Positions 44,635 to 55,975 are shown, counted from the stretch's first letter. The stretch is 64,000 nt of DNA from Ipomoea triloba (GCF_003576645.1 NC_044929.1:7353326-7417325); one strand, 5' to 3'. A program made the numbers and translations. Notes: generated by a model not told the origin, from the sequence alone.

Positions 44635-45240
44635 GAATGCACGCGGCAATAGCCACGACTGCACACTAGGGAAAGTGGGAGTCGCAACACACCACAAATG
44701 CACACACAATTGTACTGAAATGCCTAAATAGTGAATTCTGCATAGTTAATTACGAAGTAAAATGTATAGTCCAAAACAGTAAAACACCACATATAACCTA
44801 AAATGCACACGACAATTTCCACGACTGCACACTGTAATCAGTAGCAATCCCAACACACCACAAATGCACACACAATAGCACTGAAAGGCATAAATAGTGA
44901 ATTCTGCATGGTTAATTACGAAGCAAAATGTATAGTCCAAAACCGTAAAACACCTATAACCTAAAATGCACACGTCAATTCCCACGACTGCACACTGTAA
45001 ACAGTAGGAACCCCAACACACCATAAATGCACACACAGAATTACTGAAAGGCATACATAGTGAATACTAAACAGTTAAATACGAAGTAAAATGTATAGTC
45101 CAACAAAGAATACATGAACAACTTATGCAACACTATACCATTGCACTAAAGATGAAAAGGGATGTGGGTAACAAACCCCCAACCCCCACCCCATAGATGT
45201 ATCCCCCCTAAAATGCACACATCAAGAGACACGGCTGCAC
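44635..45240 (+). repeat. About 164-bp tandem repeat in the MULE, three copies plus a partial
   Basis: Units start near 44635, 44801 and 44963, with a partial fourth near 45209. Each has AATGCACACG, CCACGACTGCACACT, CAACACACCA-AAATGCACACACA and AAAATGTATAGTCCAA. It lies in an intron or spacer of the ULP1-like gene. Confidence 0.9.
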
Positions 45241-46375
45241 AGAGTGTGAAAATTTGAAATGAGAACAAGAGTGCACACGCATAAGTACAAAAAGGCACCA
45301 AACCTTACTAAGATCTGCATCATTAGGACCATTCGAATGAGCATCTTCACCACCATCACCTGCCCTGCCATTGCCACCACCCAAAGCCCCATCAACCACA
45401 ACATCACACAAACGTGGCTCCACAGTCCTAAGCCCAAACCCACCACCTCTAATCTCCGCAAACTCACGCCCGCACAGCAGCTTACGTGTTCAACCAGAAA
45501 TGGCTGGAACTGATCTAGCGACACTCCTAGCCCCAAACGAAACACGATCCACATAGAACATCTACAAAAGACACAAGTGCACACATAAAAAAGAAGCACA
45601 CCACCAAAAGAAAAGCCAACACAGAAGAAAGAAAATAGAGATACTACAGTCAAGAATAAGATGGGACCAATATAACGTTGGCGGGGATTTTTCAACCACG
45701 CCGCACGAGTCTCAACAAAACTATCCAGGAGAAACTTGCACTAGTTCAATTCTCCAATCTTCTCAACCTCCTCAAACTCATTTGTGATCATCTGGTAGGC
45801 GTATCCATTATTCATGCACTCAATCAAAGTGATCACCATCAAAGTAGTAAAATGGCGCTTAAACCACTCACACCCGTCTGTCAAACTAGCCATCTCTAAC
45901 GCTATCTTTTTAGGCGTAATCTCATGGGACGTCGTACCAAACTTCCCCCTCAAGCACAGCAAAAATTTACTAACATCATTGTTACCACGCTTGGTGATCG
46001 TGACCCGACCCCTAGGAAGCCCAAGCGTGGCCTCTACACCCTCTTCTTGAATTGGCAACGAGACACCATTCCCCATGCGCAAAGACATCGTCTCGGGATC
46101 AAAATTCTAAAGCAACCACCGGCCCATACGCCCAGGCGTCTACACAACCTCCAAGTCTAGCAACTTCCCAAACCCCAAAGCACGCACTGCTCCTTGCTGT
46201 CGTCGTGAGAATTTCTTACGGGCCTTAACCAGTACGCGAGCCGAACACCTTGTAGTTAAACTACCGAAACGAGCAGCCTCCTCAGGAGTTAACTCATACT
46301 CCCAAGCATCACCATCATCGTCGTCCTGTTGCCCCCGTGCCTCAACCTCAGGTTCAGGTTGTTCCTCTGAAAGTT

Positions 46376-47431
46376 AAAAACAACACCACACCAAATGAGT
46401 ACACCTTAAACACAAGAACACACATATAACAATACACTGGGGTGAACCCACTAAAAATCACACCTGCACACGAATACATAGAAAAAAAACTGAAATGCCA
46501 ACACTACGCGAGTGCACACGCAAGGGAACTAAAAGGCCCACAGCATGAAAACTACATAGTTCGGTACGGAACCTAACAAAAGTGATACTAGTTTTCCAAC
46601 ATTTTGCACTAGCAAATTTGATTATGATTTTGTAATTGTGTAAGGCATGGGATCCCTTTGTTAAAGCAAGATGATTTAGTTTAGATTAGATTAGATAGTT
46701 GGGATTATGGATTAAAAAGAACATTCCATTTCTGGACCCTCGACGTGAAATAATAAATGGATTAAAAAACTTAACCCAACAACTCGATTATACTATTAGT
46801 GATGTGGAATAAATAGATCAAAACATTAATATAATATTAATTGTATGACAAAAATGCATACATATTATGAGATGTGCACTATACTTCAGTTCATTTAAAT
46901 TAATAATTACATAAATAAGTTCAAACAAGTTATAACAATTTAAATGCACACTCCTACACCACCACTGCACAGAGTAGCAAAATTGGAATGCCACCACAGC
47001 ACCGGTGCACACACTGAAGTACTAACAGGCACACATGGCTAGAAAGAGCATAATTTGATTAAAAAAAAAACTAACATTCTCTGTTTTGGTTCCCGGTAAA
47101 AAAATAAACTTGCAAACAAACAAACAACCCATAAGTGTTCTTGGCCATCAAGCTCTACTCCACTGCCAATGTCAAGCTCTACAAAGCAACCCTAAACTCA
47201 TGCGACAACAACAAATGCTAACAATGTAAAACCCCCTCAAACAATAAACAAAACCTTTGGGAGATGGCGGCACCCCACAACACCAAACTAAAAAAAAAAA
47301 AAAAAAAAAAAAACCCAAAACAACATCAACCGCTTATGGAAGACATAGCAACATAAAAAAACCCTACAACTCATAGAACACCAAAAATGCCGCCAATACG
47401 CTTGGAATCTGAGCAAAAAAAAAAAACCGAC
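46376..47431 (-). other. Large intron 1 of the ULP1-like gene
   Basis: Between exon 1 and exon 2. AT-rich, with TGCACAC motifs near 46462, 46514, 46944 and 47007 and a 22-A run at about 47291. No gene is seen inside. Confidence 0.6.
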
Positions 47432-47721
47432 CTTGAACGGCGGATGAGCTCGCCGCCGGACGTGCGCGCTTGGGGTTCCGACCACCAGCACCAGCCATCC
47501 CAACAAGAAAAAACCGAGTGAAAGAAGAAGAGAGTACAACCGTGGTCAGAGAGGGAGCAGCGAACGACTAGACCAGAGCGTTTGCGAAGCTTCGAAAATC
47601 CCTGATCAAATCCGACAAATCTGATTCTAATAAGACCTCTCACACACGTGCACTAAAATATTTGCCTAAAATACCCTTACTAGAGGAATAAACAAGTGCC
47701 CAAGCATTAAAATAAAATTTC

Positions 47722-47815
47722 AAAATAAACAAATATACACCATAGATTAATTTAAATCAACGACTCAGATCAGTTCCTACGTTCCTACCTAAAGATGGGT
47801 TCCCATACGATTCTT

Positions 47816-47818
<3 letters not shown>
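47722..47818 (-). repeat. Right terminal inverted repeat of the MULE
   Basis: The reverse complement aligns with 38445-38540 (GAACCC, AGGTAGGAACGTAGGAACT). The element ends at the AT microsatellite. Confidence 0.75.
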
Positions 47819-47820
<2 letters not shown>

Positions 47821-47871
<51 letters not shown>

Positions 47872-47872
47872 C

Positions 47873-47903
<31 letters not shown>

Positions 47904-47937
47904 CACATACATACATACATATATATATATATACACA

Positions 47938-47968
<31 letters not shown>

Positions 47969-48170
47969 ATACATATATACATACATATATATGTGTGTGT
48001 ATACATATATATGTATGTATGTATGTGTATATATATATATATGTATGTATGTATGTGTATATATATATATATGTATGTATGTATGTGTATATATATATAT
48101 ATGTATGTATGTATGTGTATATATATATATATGTATGTATGTGTATATATATATGTATATATATACATAT
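47821..48170. repeat. (AT)n/(ATGT)n/(ATAC)n microsatellite right of the MULE
   Basis: Long irregular array of ATATAT, ATACATAC and GTATGTAT units. The apparent open frames rich in Tyr-Ile and His-Ile here are products of the array, not genes. Confidence 0.92.
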
Positions 48171-48352
48171 ATCAAAAAACTTAATAAGTCTCAATCAAGG
48201 TTATATCCTTGATTTATGTCCCTCTTTCTATATGTTAATAAATTTGTACATTTTACTTTAAATGTTGTATACTTCAATGTTATTAGACAAAATTGTCCCT
48301 ACTACATTGTTATTATACAAAACTACCCTTACACCGTTATAACACCGTTAGT
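48171..48352 (+). repeat. Block B, first copy
   Basis: This stretch, from the TCAAAAAACTTAATAAGTCT region to ACACCGTTAGTT, recurs almost exactly at 48963-49146. Read on the minus strand it is the tail of the dispersed repeat also seen at 2940-3571. Confidence 0.92.
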
Positions 48353-48677
48353 TTACACGAGATTCATAGCGTTTGTGCTTATTGTCTAGATGTTCACGCT
48401 TCAACCTACTTTTGAAATCTCTCCATCTCATGCCCAATATTAAAACATTAATAAATATAAATAATTAAAATTTTTAATTATAATTATATACACAAATATA
48501 GTATATGTATTTTATACACACACACATATATATATAGTTTACCATGTATTGAAATTTAATTAAAATATAATCAACCATTAAATTAATTATATAATATTTT
48601 ACTAAAATGATAATAAGGAATAGGAAAATGATATGATAGATATAGGTGTATGATAATAATGATGGAGTTAAAAACTA
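48353..48677 (-). repeat. Block C, inverted copy next to the gap
   Basis: The segment is the reverse complement of about 49142-49462, apparently without differences. It includes part of the CACTA gene exon starting at 49388, so coding sequence is duplicated in reverse. It ends at the 25-N gap. Confidence 0.9.
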
Positions 48678-48702
48678 NNNNNNNNNNNNNNNNNNNNNNN
48701 NN
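48678..48702. other. Assembly gap (25 N)
   Basis: Second gap of exactly 25 N, within a microsatellite-rich duplicated region; the true distance is unknown. Confidence 0.99.
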
Positions 48703-49387
48703 ACATACACATCATACAATATATATAATATATTACACATACATACATACATATATATATATCACATACATACATAATATATATGTATACACGTATATAT
48801 GTGTATTATATATGTATGTATGTATGTGTATATATATATATAGTATGTATGTATGTATGTATGTATGTATATATATATATATATGTGTATGTATATGTAT
48901 ATATATAATATATATAAATATATATGTATGTATGTGTATATATATATGTATATATATACATATATCAAAAAACTTAATAAGTCTCAATCAAGGTTATATC
49001 CTTGATTTATGTCCCTCTTTCTATATGTTAATAAATTTGTACATTTTACTTTAAATGTTGTATACTTCAATGTTATTAGACAAAATTGTCCCTACTACAT
49101 TGTTATTATACAAAACTACCCTTACACCGTTATAACACCGTTAGTTTTTAACTCCATCATTATTATCATACACCTATATCTATCATATCATTTTCCTATT
49201 CCTTATTATCATTTTAGTAAAATATTATATAATTAATTTAATGGTTGATTATATTTTAATTAAATTTCAATACATGGTAAACTATATATATATGTGTGTG
49301 TGTATAAAATACATATACTATATTTGTGTATATAATTATAATTAAAAATTTTAATTATTTATATTTATTAATGTTTTAATATTGGGC
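48703..49387 (+). repeat. Microsatellite, block B second copy and block C forward copy
   Basis: An AT/ACAT array (48703-48960), then block B (48963-49146), then the start of block C (from 49147). On the minus strand B and C are contiguous here in the same order as in the related repeat at 2940-3571, so this copy is probably the true arrangement. Confidence 0.75.
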
Positions 49388-50463
49388 ATGAGATGGAGAG
49401 ATTTCAAAAGTAGGTTGAAGCGTGAACATCTAGACAATAAGCACAAACGCTATGAATCTCGTGTTCAAATCTATAAGTACTTGAGTGAAGCGCAATGGAC
49501 ACAGCTTGTTACACATCGCTAGAGTGAGGAGTTCAAAGTATGTTTATTTCATTTTATTATATGAAGTTCATTAATTTTAGTGTTTAGGGTGTGTTATTAA
49601 TATTAACATATCATTGAAATTATAGGTGTTGAGTCAGAAAGCAAAGCAAAGGCAGGAATGCAATGAGCATCCAAACTTCCTAGGTTCTGCTGGATATGCG
49701 GGTAAACGATCGGAGTGGATGATAGCAGACCCTCTATCTTCACAATCCTCTTGTGCTTCTGTTAGCTCATTATTACTATCCAATGATCGTAGTTTTGATT
49801 GGGTACGCGCAAAAGTTAAGAAGTCAGAAGAAGGAAGTTATTACATTGCGAATGAGAAAACAGAGGAGGTGTTTCATAAAATTGTAAGTATTATTTAAAA
49901 ACAATTTGTTATAAGAATATATAAGATTTATAAAAATACTAATACTTGGTTTTATCTTATTGGTTGAAACAGATAGAAAAATGTGATTAAGTTTGTCAAG
50001 GCACATTTCAACCGAATAGATATGACGACATACTGTTATCAGCTCTTGGTACATCAGAGCAGAAATATGGTCATGGTACTGTGAGGTGAGTTGGCTCATA
50101 CTCGAACATCAGGCAAGTTTTTGGTAAACCAGAGCAGAAACAGCACACACTGGGTGGAGTTATGCCTACTGCTGATGTACAAAAGATGTTGGAAAAGTGT
50201 AGGCAAGCCACATTGTTAGAGGTGTAACCCAAGATTGAAATGCTCACCCAGCAACTCAATATATTGATGAAGAACATGTCAGCCACAAGCCAATGTCTAC
50301 AAAGAGTTTTAGCGGTTACTCCTCAAAGAGTTTATGCGCCTTGTCATATACCTCTGACCCGAAGCAGCTGTCATTCGGTTGATGTATATCCAGTAACCGC
50401 AATTAAGATAATATTAACAATTATTTCATATTCAAACTATTATTTTCTTTTAAATTTAAACCT

Positions 50464-50467
<4 letters not shown>

Positions 50468-50499
<32 letters not shown>
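50468..50499. repeat. (TA)n microsatellite
   Basis: About 16 AT units in an intron of the CACTA gene. Confidence 0.9.
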
Positions 50500-50502
<3 letters not shown>

Positions 50503-51462
50503 TATATTTTTAACAATAGAGAAAAAAACTGTAACCTTGCACTATGTGGTCTCGATGACAAGATGCTTGTGGTTGCACATGGTACGGCTTACCCAACTAC
50601 AGATGAGATAACAATAGTGCATAATGAGTTACTGTTACCTAACTATGTTAAAGTCATGGTAGATGAAGTGGTTATTGGTGCAGAGGATTGTCTTCTCCCC
50701 GTGCCAGTGTTGCAGTATAAGACTTTGGATGATGTTGTTGGTAGTCACACACAATGGCCTATTCATTTAGTTCTGTTGGATGAGGTATGCATTCTTATAT
50801 TAGTTTTAATTAAGTTAAATATCATTTATATTTTAAATATTAGTATAATTACAATTTTATATTGGTAGGAAAATGTCAAAATAAGGTCATCACGACAAAA
50901 TAAGTCAATAAAAGACCCATGTGTTGATCTATCTGCTGCTGCTACTACTAGACTTGGCCCAGTTGTGAGGTGAAAATGTGTTCATGCTTTTGGGGAAAAA
51001 CTGCAAGCGGCTAGTCAATACCTTGGCATCATTTCCTGGTGGCAATGAATACATTGATTTGGATTTGGACCCGACAGTCTTCCATCATGGAAATGTCAAT
51101 GGTATTTTTGTGATGTTAGACGATATCAAGGATTTGTTGACAATGAATTGGCTAGATGTCTCGATTATACAAGTGTTTATGATGTAAGTTTCAAATTATT
51201 CATTTGTTTTATATACATTTGTTATTTATACTTATTGAAATTGGTTGATTTGTTATTTTTCAGGGTTTTGAATAAGCTGTGTAAGCAGTATGGAGTGACA
51301 TCTATTGGGTTTGCATGTCTAACACAAATTTCAGCAGATATGGTCAACTTACATTGTGAAACCGTTACATCATGTTTGATTCATGTTATGGACGCACATA
51401 AGGATCAACGATTCATATTGGCACCGTATCATCAACAATATGTCTTTTACTATTACTATTTT

Positions 51463-54400
51463 ACTAGTATTATACCCGCGCGATGCGCGAATGTTACTTA
51501 TACAATATAATTGCACGGCTGTGTTTAATTGTACTATGTGATAGTTTCTTTTTGATTAAGTTGGAATGGATTTAATGATGGCAAACGTATATTAAAAGAA
51601 TATTTTTATTAACAACATTCAAAAATTATTAAAAAGTTCATGGTACATAACATTCATAGTATTAAGTGCTACACAACATTTACAGATTGCAACATTCATG
51701 GTACAAAACATTCATGGTACACAACATTCATATGGTACTTTATTTTAGAGAAATAAAATTACATACTATTTTCACAATCTTAACATTTATAACAAATATA
51801 TAATGAACATGTATATAAATGTATAATAAAGATTAAAGTATGGAAAAAATATAACCTTAAATTGTTTTATTACTCAAATTTGAATAATATTTTTATCATC
51901 TTTAATATGATATGTATAATATATAGTAGCATAATAAATATTATAAGACCACAAAATATAACAATATAAATAACTTATATAATCAGGCGAACAAATATTT
52001 TTATAACTAATTTAGGCCCAATATTTTAATGCAATCCAAATCCAGCCCAATAACCCGATCCAATAAATTAAATATAAAACCAAAAAAAACATTCGTTTTC
52101 CCATATTTATTCGAATATTGTGCTTCTTGAATGTTTACTTATTGGAAGTTTCACAGGCATTAATTTAGCCAACTAATACATGTATAGGTAATACAAAAAA
52201 GTCTGATAACTTAATGTGAACATAATTATTTATCCGAACTAATACCTAAATGTTCAAAACGATGCCGTTTCAGCTTGGGCGGGAATTTGGCCAGTACTGC
52301 ATTTAATGTTGTAGTTGTTGCTATTCTATATATAGAGATCATTACATACTATTATCTTACATTATTATAAAGCATTGTGTTATTAGATACCACATGCATG
52401 AGATAGCTATGAACAAATACTACATCGTAGAGTCTGTAATACAAAAAAAAAAGATATCACATGAGATTTGAATATCACATGAGATTTAAAAATTTTACAT
52501 CTAAATGCAACACTATAACAACACTACAAATATAAAATCAAAAATTATAAAGTTAAAATATCTTATCTAATTATTTATATTTATATATATATATTAAGCA
52601 CATTATTACTAAAAAATTATTACTCTCAATTAAGTGTAAAATAATAAAATAATAATCTTTATCATTTTTTTGAAAACATTTATGCTATTTCTTAAAACAA
52701 ATTGTTATACAAATATGACACACCCAGAACAACCAAACCCTACCCATCTTCTCTGCCGCCCAAGCCGTCTCTCTCAGCCACTAACTTCTATCATCGTCTC
52801 TCTGTCTCACACCCTCGGCGCCTCCGCTCCCCGACCATCGACAGCTCCAGCTCTCTGACTGTACGCTCTAATCGTCTCTCTCTATCTCGCAACATGTCCG
52901 GTTCCGATTCACCGCCCTGGGCGCCTTCGGCAGTCTGCCTTCAGCGCTCTCGAGTTCGAAACCAATCTCTCAGCATACCTATAAGTATTTTTATTAGTCC
53001 AAAATTCTTGTACGAATTAGAATTAGGGGTTTGGGATTCAACTTTCAATTTTCGATTCATCGCTCTTTACTCCCTTCATCTATCTATTCTTCTTCCAGTC
53101 TAGCAAATATCTTTTCCAATGTCAGAAATTAATAGGTACATGCTAGAGTATCAAATGAAATATCTTATATTTGAATGATCTGTGTGCATTTACACTTAAC
53201 AATAAATCACGTTTTTGGGATATCAAAAAAACATCAATGGCTTTCTTTATAGGGTTTGGTAATTGTATTTATATTTGTAGACTATTTAATACATTTCCTT
53301 TTTGCAATTTGGATTTTCTACTCTGTTTTATTAAGTATAAAATTTTTTTCTTTCATCTGAATTAATACATATAAACAATTTTTTAAATTAATTTTGGAAA
53401 ATTAAGCTTATTCCTATAATCAGAATAAGATTAAAAAAAATATGTATACAAAATTCAAAACATAAAATTACACTTGGAAATACAACGCACAAATTTGTTA
53501 AATATTGCTTTCACTATAGTAACATTCTAATATATGCAGGTATTTCTGTCCAAAACAGTGAAACACAGAAAAATAGATATCAAAGCTTACTGAATACATA
53601 TTATAAAATAGAGGAAAAGATCACAATAAAATGTTTACAATTAATTGAATTTATGAAATAGGGCTTTAGAATGATTAAAAAAAGAAAATAATTTACTTGT
53701 AGTAACCGGATTATCCATCACATGATGTTGATGGTGGCCATTGTTGATAAACATATATGGAGCTATATTTTGATGGTGTCCATTGTGGATTGAATACATA
53801 CACAAACATACATTTGTACTTTTAGTGAACCCCTTCCCCATTCCACCTCTCCCCCTTCCTCAAAACAAATGAGAAACACAAATATTTATCCAAAACTCAC
53901 TGCACTGGTAAACTGTGGAACATATTCTTTAGGAATATTTCCATGCACATTCGTGCCCTATAAAAAGAAGGAATTATTTTTCAAAGTTGAAAAAACAGGA
54001 AAAAGGTATACAATAAACAGGAAATTACCTCACAGTCATGGCTCTTCGCCCTTGATGAGATTAGTGTTTCTACCTTGAGGTACGATGTAAGTTCTAACCC
54101 TGTAACTTTTGTGGTGTATAATCTAGCTGGATGTCTTTTCCTAAGATGTAAAATTGCAACATTTTCAGGTTATTCAAATGAGAGATCACAGCTGAGACAA
54201 AAATCGAAGAAGCAAGGGAATTGCCAAATGATGCTGGTTCTATAAGTATTTATAGAAGACACTTGCAGCATTTAGAGTTCTAAAAAGCATAAAACATTAA
54301 TGAAGATAAATAATTAAGTTTCACTACTTTCACCAGGTAGTGAAACGGCAGCATATTTCAAATTTGTGTATATATGCTCTATTCTAGATACCAGCACCGT

Positions 54401-54638
54401 ACACATAGTCCGATAATAAGGAATAGTTTCCAATGAGCAAACAATGCAATCTGTGAATGAAAAGAAAATTAAATGAATTTTTATATCATTTAAGTTTCAG
54501 GAATCGAAACGCTACATCAATATTTATTAACCTGAAGATAAAATCTGAAGCTTAACAAAGAAGTTCAAAACGGCATCGTTTTGCTGTGGGCGGGAAGTGC
54601 ATTTACTGCTGCTCTTGTTGCTATTTTATATATAGAGA
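51463..54638 (-). mobile_element. Helitron-like non-autonomous element inside the CACTA gene
   Basis: On the minus strand the element starts TCTCTATATATAAAATAGC at 54638 and ends, at 51463, with the GC-rich palindrome CGCGCATCGCGCG, a short AT spacer and CTAGT. TC at one end and hairpin plus CTRRT at the other are Helitron features, with no TSD expected. The base after CTAGT is A, not the T usual for insertion into AT. A second 5'-like end lies at 52338. There is no Rep-helicase. A region at 52700-53000 is richer in C and could be a captured gene leader, but no domain is recognised. It sits between the DUF8039-like and ULP1-like exons. Confidence 0.55.
52262..52338 (-). repeat. Second Helitron-like 5' terminus
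   Basis: On the minus strand TCTCTATATATAGAATAGCA, then CCCGCCCAAGCTGAAACGGC, ATCGTTTTGAAC. It matches 54562-54638, which has TCTCTATATATAAAATAGCA, CCCGCCCACAGCAAAACGAT and GCCGTTTTGAAC. Confidence 0.7.
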
Positions 54639-55744
54639 TATAACTTAATAACTTTATTTGAAGTGTTTAATATTAGAATTTTAATATATATATTTGTAAA
54701 TTTAGAAATCATTGGTTATTGATCGTGATGTGCATATCCTCAAAAACGGTGTATGTATTTGATCCTTTGAAATGTGAGCGCACCTTTGAAGTCAAACCTA
54801 ATGTGAATATGTAAGTAAAAACTTTATTATTAATATATGTATATCAAATGTTATTATGCTATTTATAAATTGATATAAGTGTTTATTATATTATTAATAT
54901 AGGGCATTTCGATCCTTTCCAACAAATGGACGAGGTCTTAGAAGTATGACTTGGAATGAATGGAAGGTATAAAGTTAAAATTAAAGTTTTAGTATATATG
55001 ATACTAACCTTAGTTTTTTTTATGGTTTTAATATGCTATTAACATGAACTAATATATATCTATATTTTGTAGTGTCCACAACAACCCGGAGGTGTTGAAT
55101 GTAGATACTATACAATGCAATACATGTATGATATCGTTACCAAGTATTCAATGATTGATCGTTTAGATACGGTAAGTAATTTAAATAGAGCTATATATAT
55201 GTATAGTTGAATTATAATTTATAAATTAATATGTTGACTAATTTGATTAATTAATTTGTTTTGTAGGCATTGGAAGAAACCACCTACTCTATGAATGAAG
55301 TAGAAGAAGTTCGAGAGTTGTGGGCAAAATATTTCGTAAAAGAGTGCGTTTAAACTTTATTTCATTTAAAAATTATTATCTATATTGTTATTAATTGATA
55401 TAACCATATTGTGATGCATGTTGTGCTTATTATTAATTGTGAAGTATATTGTGATAATGTTTGTGTTGGTTTGAAATAGTTGTTTTGGTTTGAAATTAGT
55501 TATTTGTGTTTGTTTGAAAATTGTTATTTGTGTTGGTTAATTTGAAATTAGTCATTTGTATGCTTGTTTGGAAATATCATTGTGAATATATAGATATAGG
55601 TTTAATTTGTTGTTATTAGTTTTATAAATTTTGATATTGATTTGGTGGATTTGGAAAATTTTGTACAGCTGCGCAGGTTTTAAATACAAAAAATGGGTAA
55701 TTTGTAATTTTAATAAAAGTATTTAAAAAAAAAAAAGAAAAAGA

Positions 55745-55975
55745 AATTTTCCGCGGCACCCACATGTAAACCAATTAAAACAAAACCTTTCCGCGACACC
55801 TATAGTGGAGCATGTGCCGCGGAAAGTCAATAATATAATAACATATTAATACTTTCCGCGGCACCTGCTGCGCTACAGGTGCTGCAGAAAGTATTTAATT
55901 AAAAAAAAAAGAAAATTATATGCTTTCCGCGGCACCCGTATCGGGTGCCCCGGAAAGCTTACCCTTTTAGCAACA
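55745..55975. repeat. Subterminal CCGCGGCACC repeats of the CACTA element
   Basis: CTTTCCGCGGCACC and its reverse complement GTGCCGCGGAAAG recur at least six times in about 230 bp, in both orientations. Clustered short subterminal repeats are where CACTA transposon proteins bind in the En/Spm system. Confidence 0.8.

Larger units (their letters stand above)
42391..47498 (-). pseudogene. ULP1-type (C48) cysteine protease gene of the MULE, Kaonashi/CUMULE class
   Basis: A multi-exon minus-strand gene. Exon 1 is 47432-47498 (ATG 47498, MAGAGGRNPKRARP), exon 2 is 45648-46366 and exon 3 is 45304-45561; all join in frame at GT-AG sites. Later exons lie near 44330-44516, 43990-44150, 43740-43930, 43450-43640, 43260-43382, 42950-43110 and 42391-42720. 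Exon 2 has MSLRMGNG, LPIQEEGVEATLGLPRG and FVETRAAWLKNPRQR; exon 3 has MFYVDRVSFGARSV. The C-terminus is a SUMO-protease-like domain: catalytic His in HNEHYYVISFD, Asp in IDIIDN, Cys in DCGVFAMRHMETF. Six in-frame stops (42625, 43577, 45490, 45741, 46107, 46140) are five TAG and one TGA. The gene is therefore dead although the catalytic residues survive. Positions after exon 3 are approximate. Confidence 0.8.
38445..47818 (+). mobile_element. Mutator-like element (MULE) with FAR1-type transposase and ULP1-type protease gene
   Basis: About 9.4 kb with imperfect inverted ends of roughly 95 bp. The left end has GAACCCCTAATTAGGTAGGA then ACATAGGAACTCATC. The right end, read on the minus strand, has GGGAACCCATCTTTAGGTAG then GAACGTAGGAACTGATC. 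Inside are a plus-strand transposase gene and a convergent minus-strand ULP1-like gene. AT microsatellites on both sides mask the TSD and make exact ends uncertain by a few bases. MULEs carrying ULP1-like genes are known as Kaonashi-type (Arabidopsis) and CUMULE (melon); this element fits that class. Non-coding parts are dense in TGCACAC motifs. Confidence 0.85.
49388..55353 (+). pseudogene. CACTA second gene: plant-transposase, DUF8039-like and ULP1-type domains
   Basis: Several plus-strand exons follow each other. 49388-49537 (MRWRDFKSRLKREH...QLVTH) and 49626-49883 (SQKAKQRQECN, FLGSAGYAGKRSEW) look like the Ptta/En/Spm plant-transposase domain. 49973-50085 has DDILLSALGTSEQKYGHG. About 50563-50784 has HGTAYPTTDE and LPVPVLQYKTLDDVVGS, DUF8039-like. 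About 50978-51440 continues (SFPGGNEYIDLDLDP). After a Helitron-like insertion come 54706-54815 (NHWLLIVMCI, VYVFDPLKCE), 54902-54967, 55074-55170 (QQPGGVECRYYTMQYMYDI) and 55267-55353 (ending VKECV). The last part is a ULP1-like C48 core with His, Asp and Cys; the usual Gly after Cys is Arg. In-frame stops at 49520 (TAG) and about 49988 (TAA) mark it as a pseudogene. Exon limits beyond the first three are approximate. Confidence 0.75.

Noticed and set aside
45259..46160. Plus-strand open frames across the ULP1-like gene
   Set aside because: Antisense shadows of exons whose minus-strand reading shows family motifs.
47785..48261. Overlapping open frames on both strands rich in Tyr, Ile, His and Thr
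   Set aside because: They are translations of the AT/ACAT microsatellite and have no independent support.
52670..53103. Open frames in the C-rich part of the Helitron-like element as a captured gene
   Set aside because: No recognisable domain or splice pattern; kept only as a possible captured leader.
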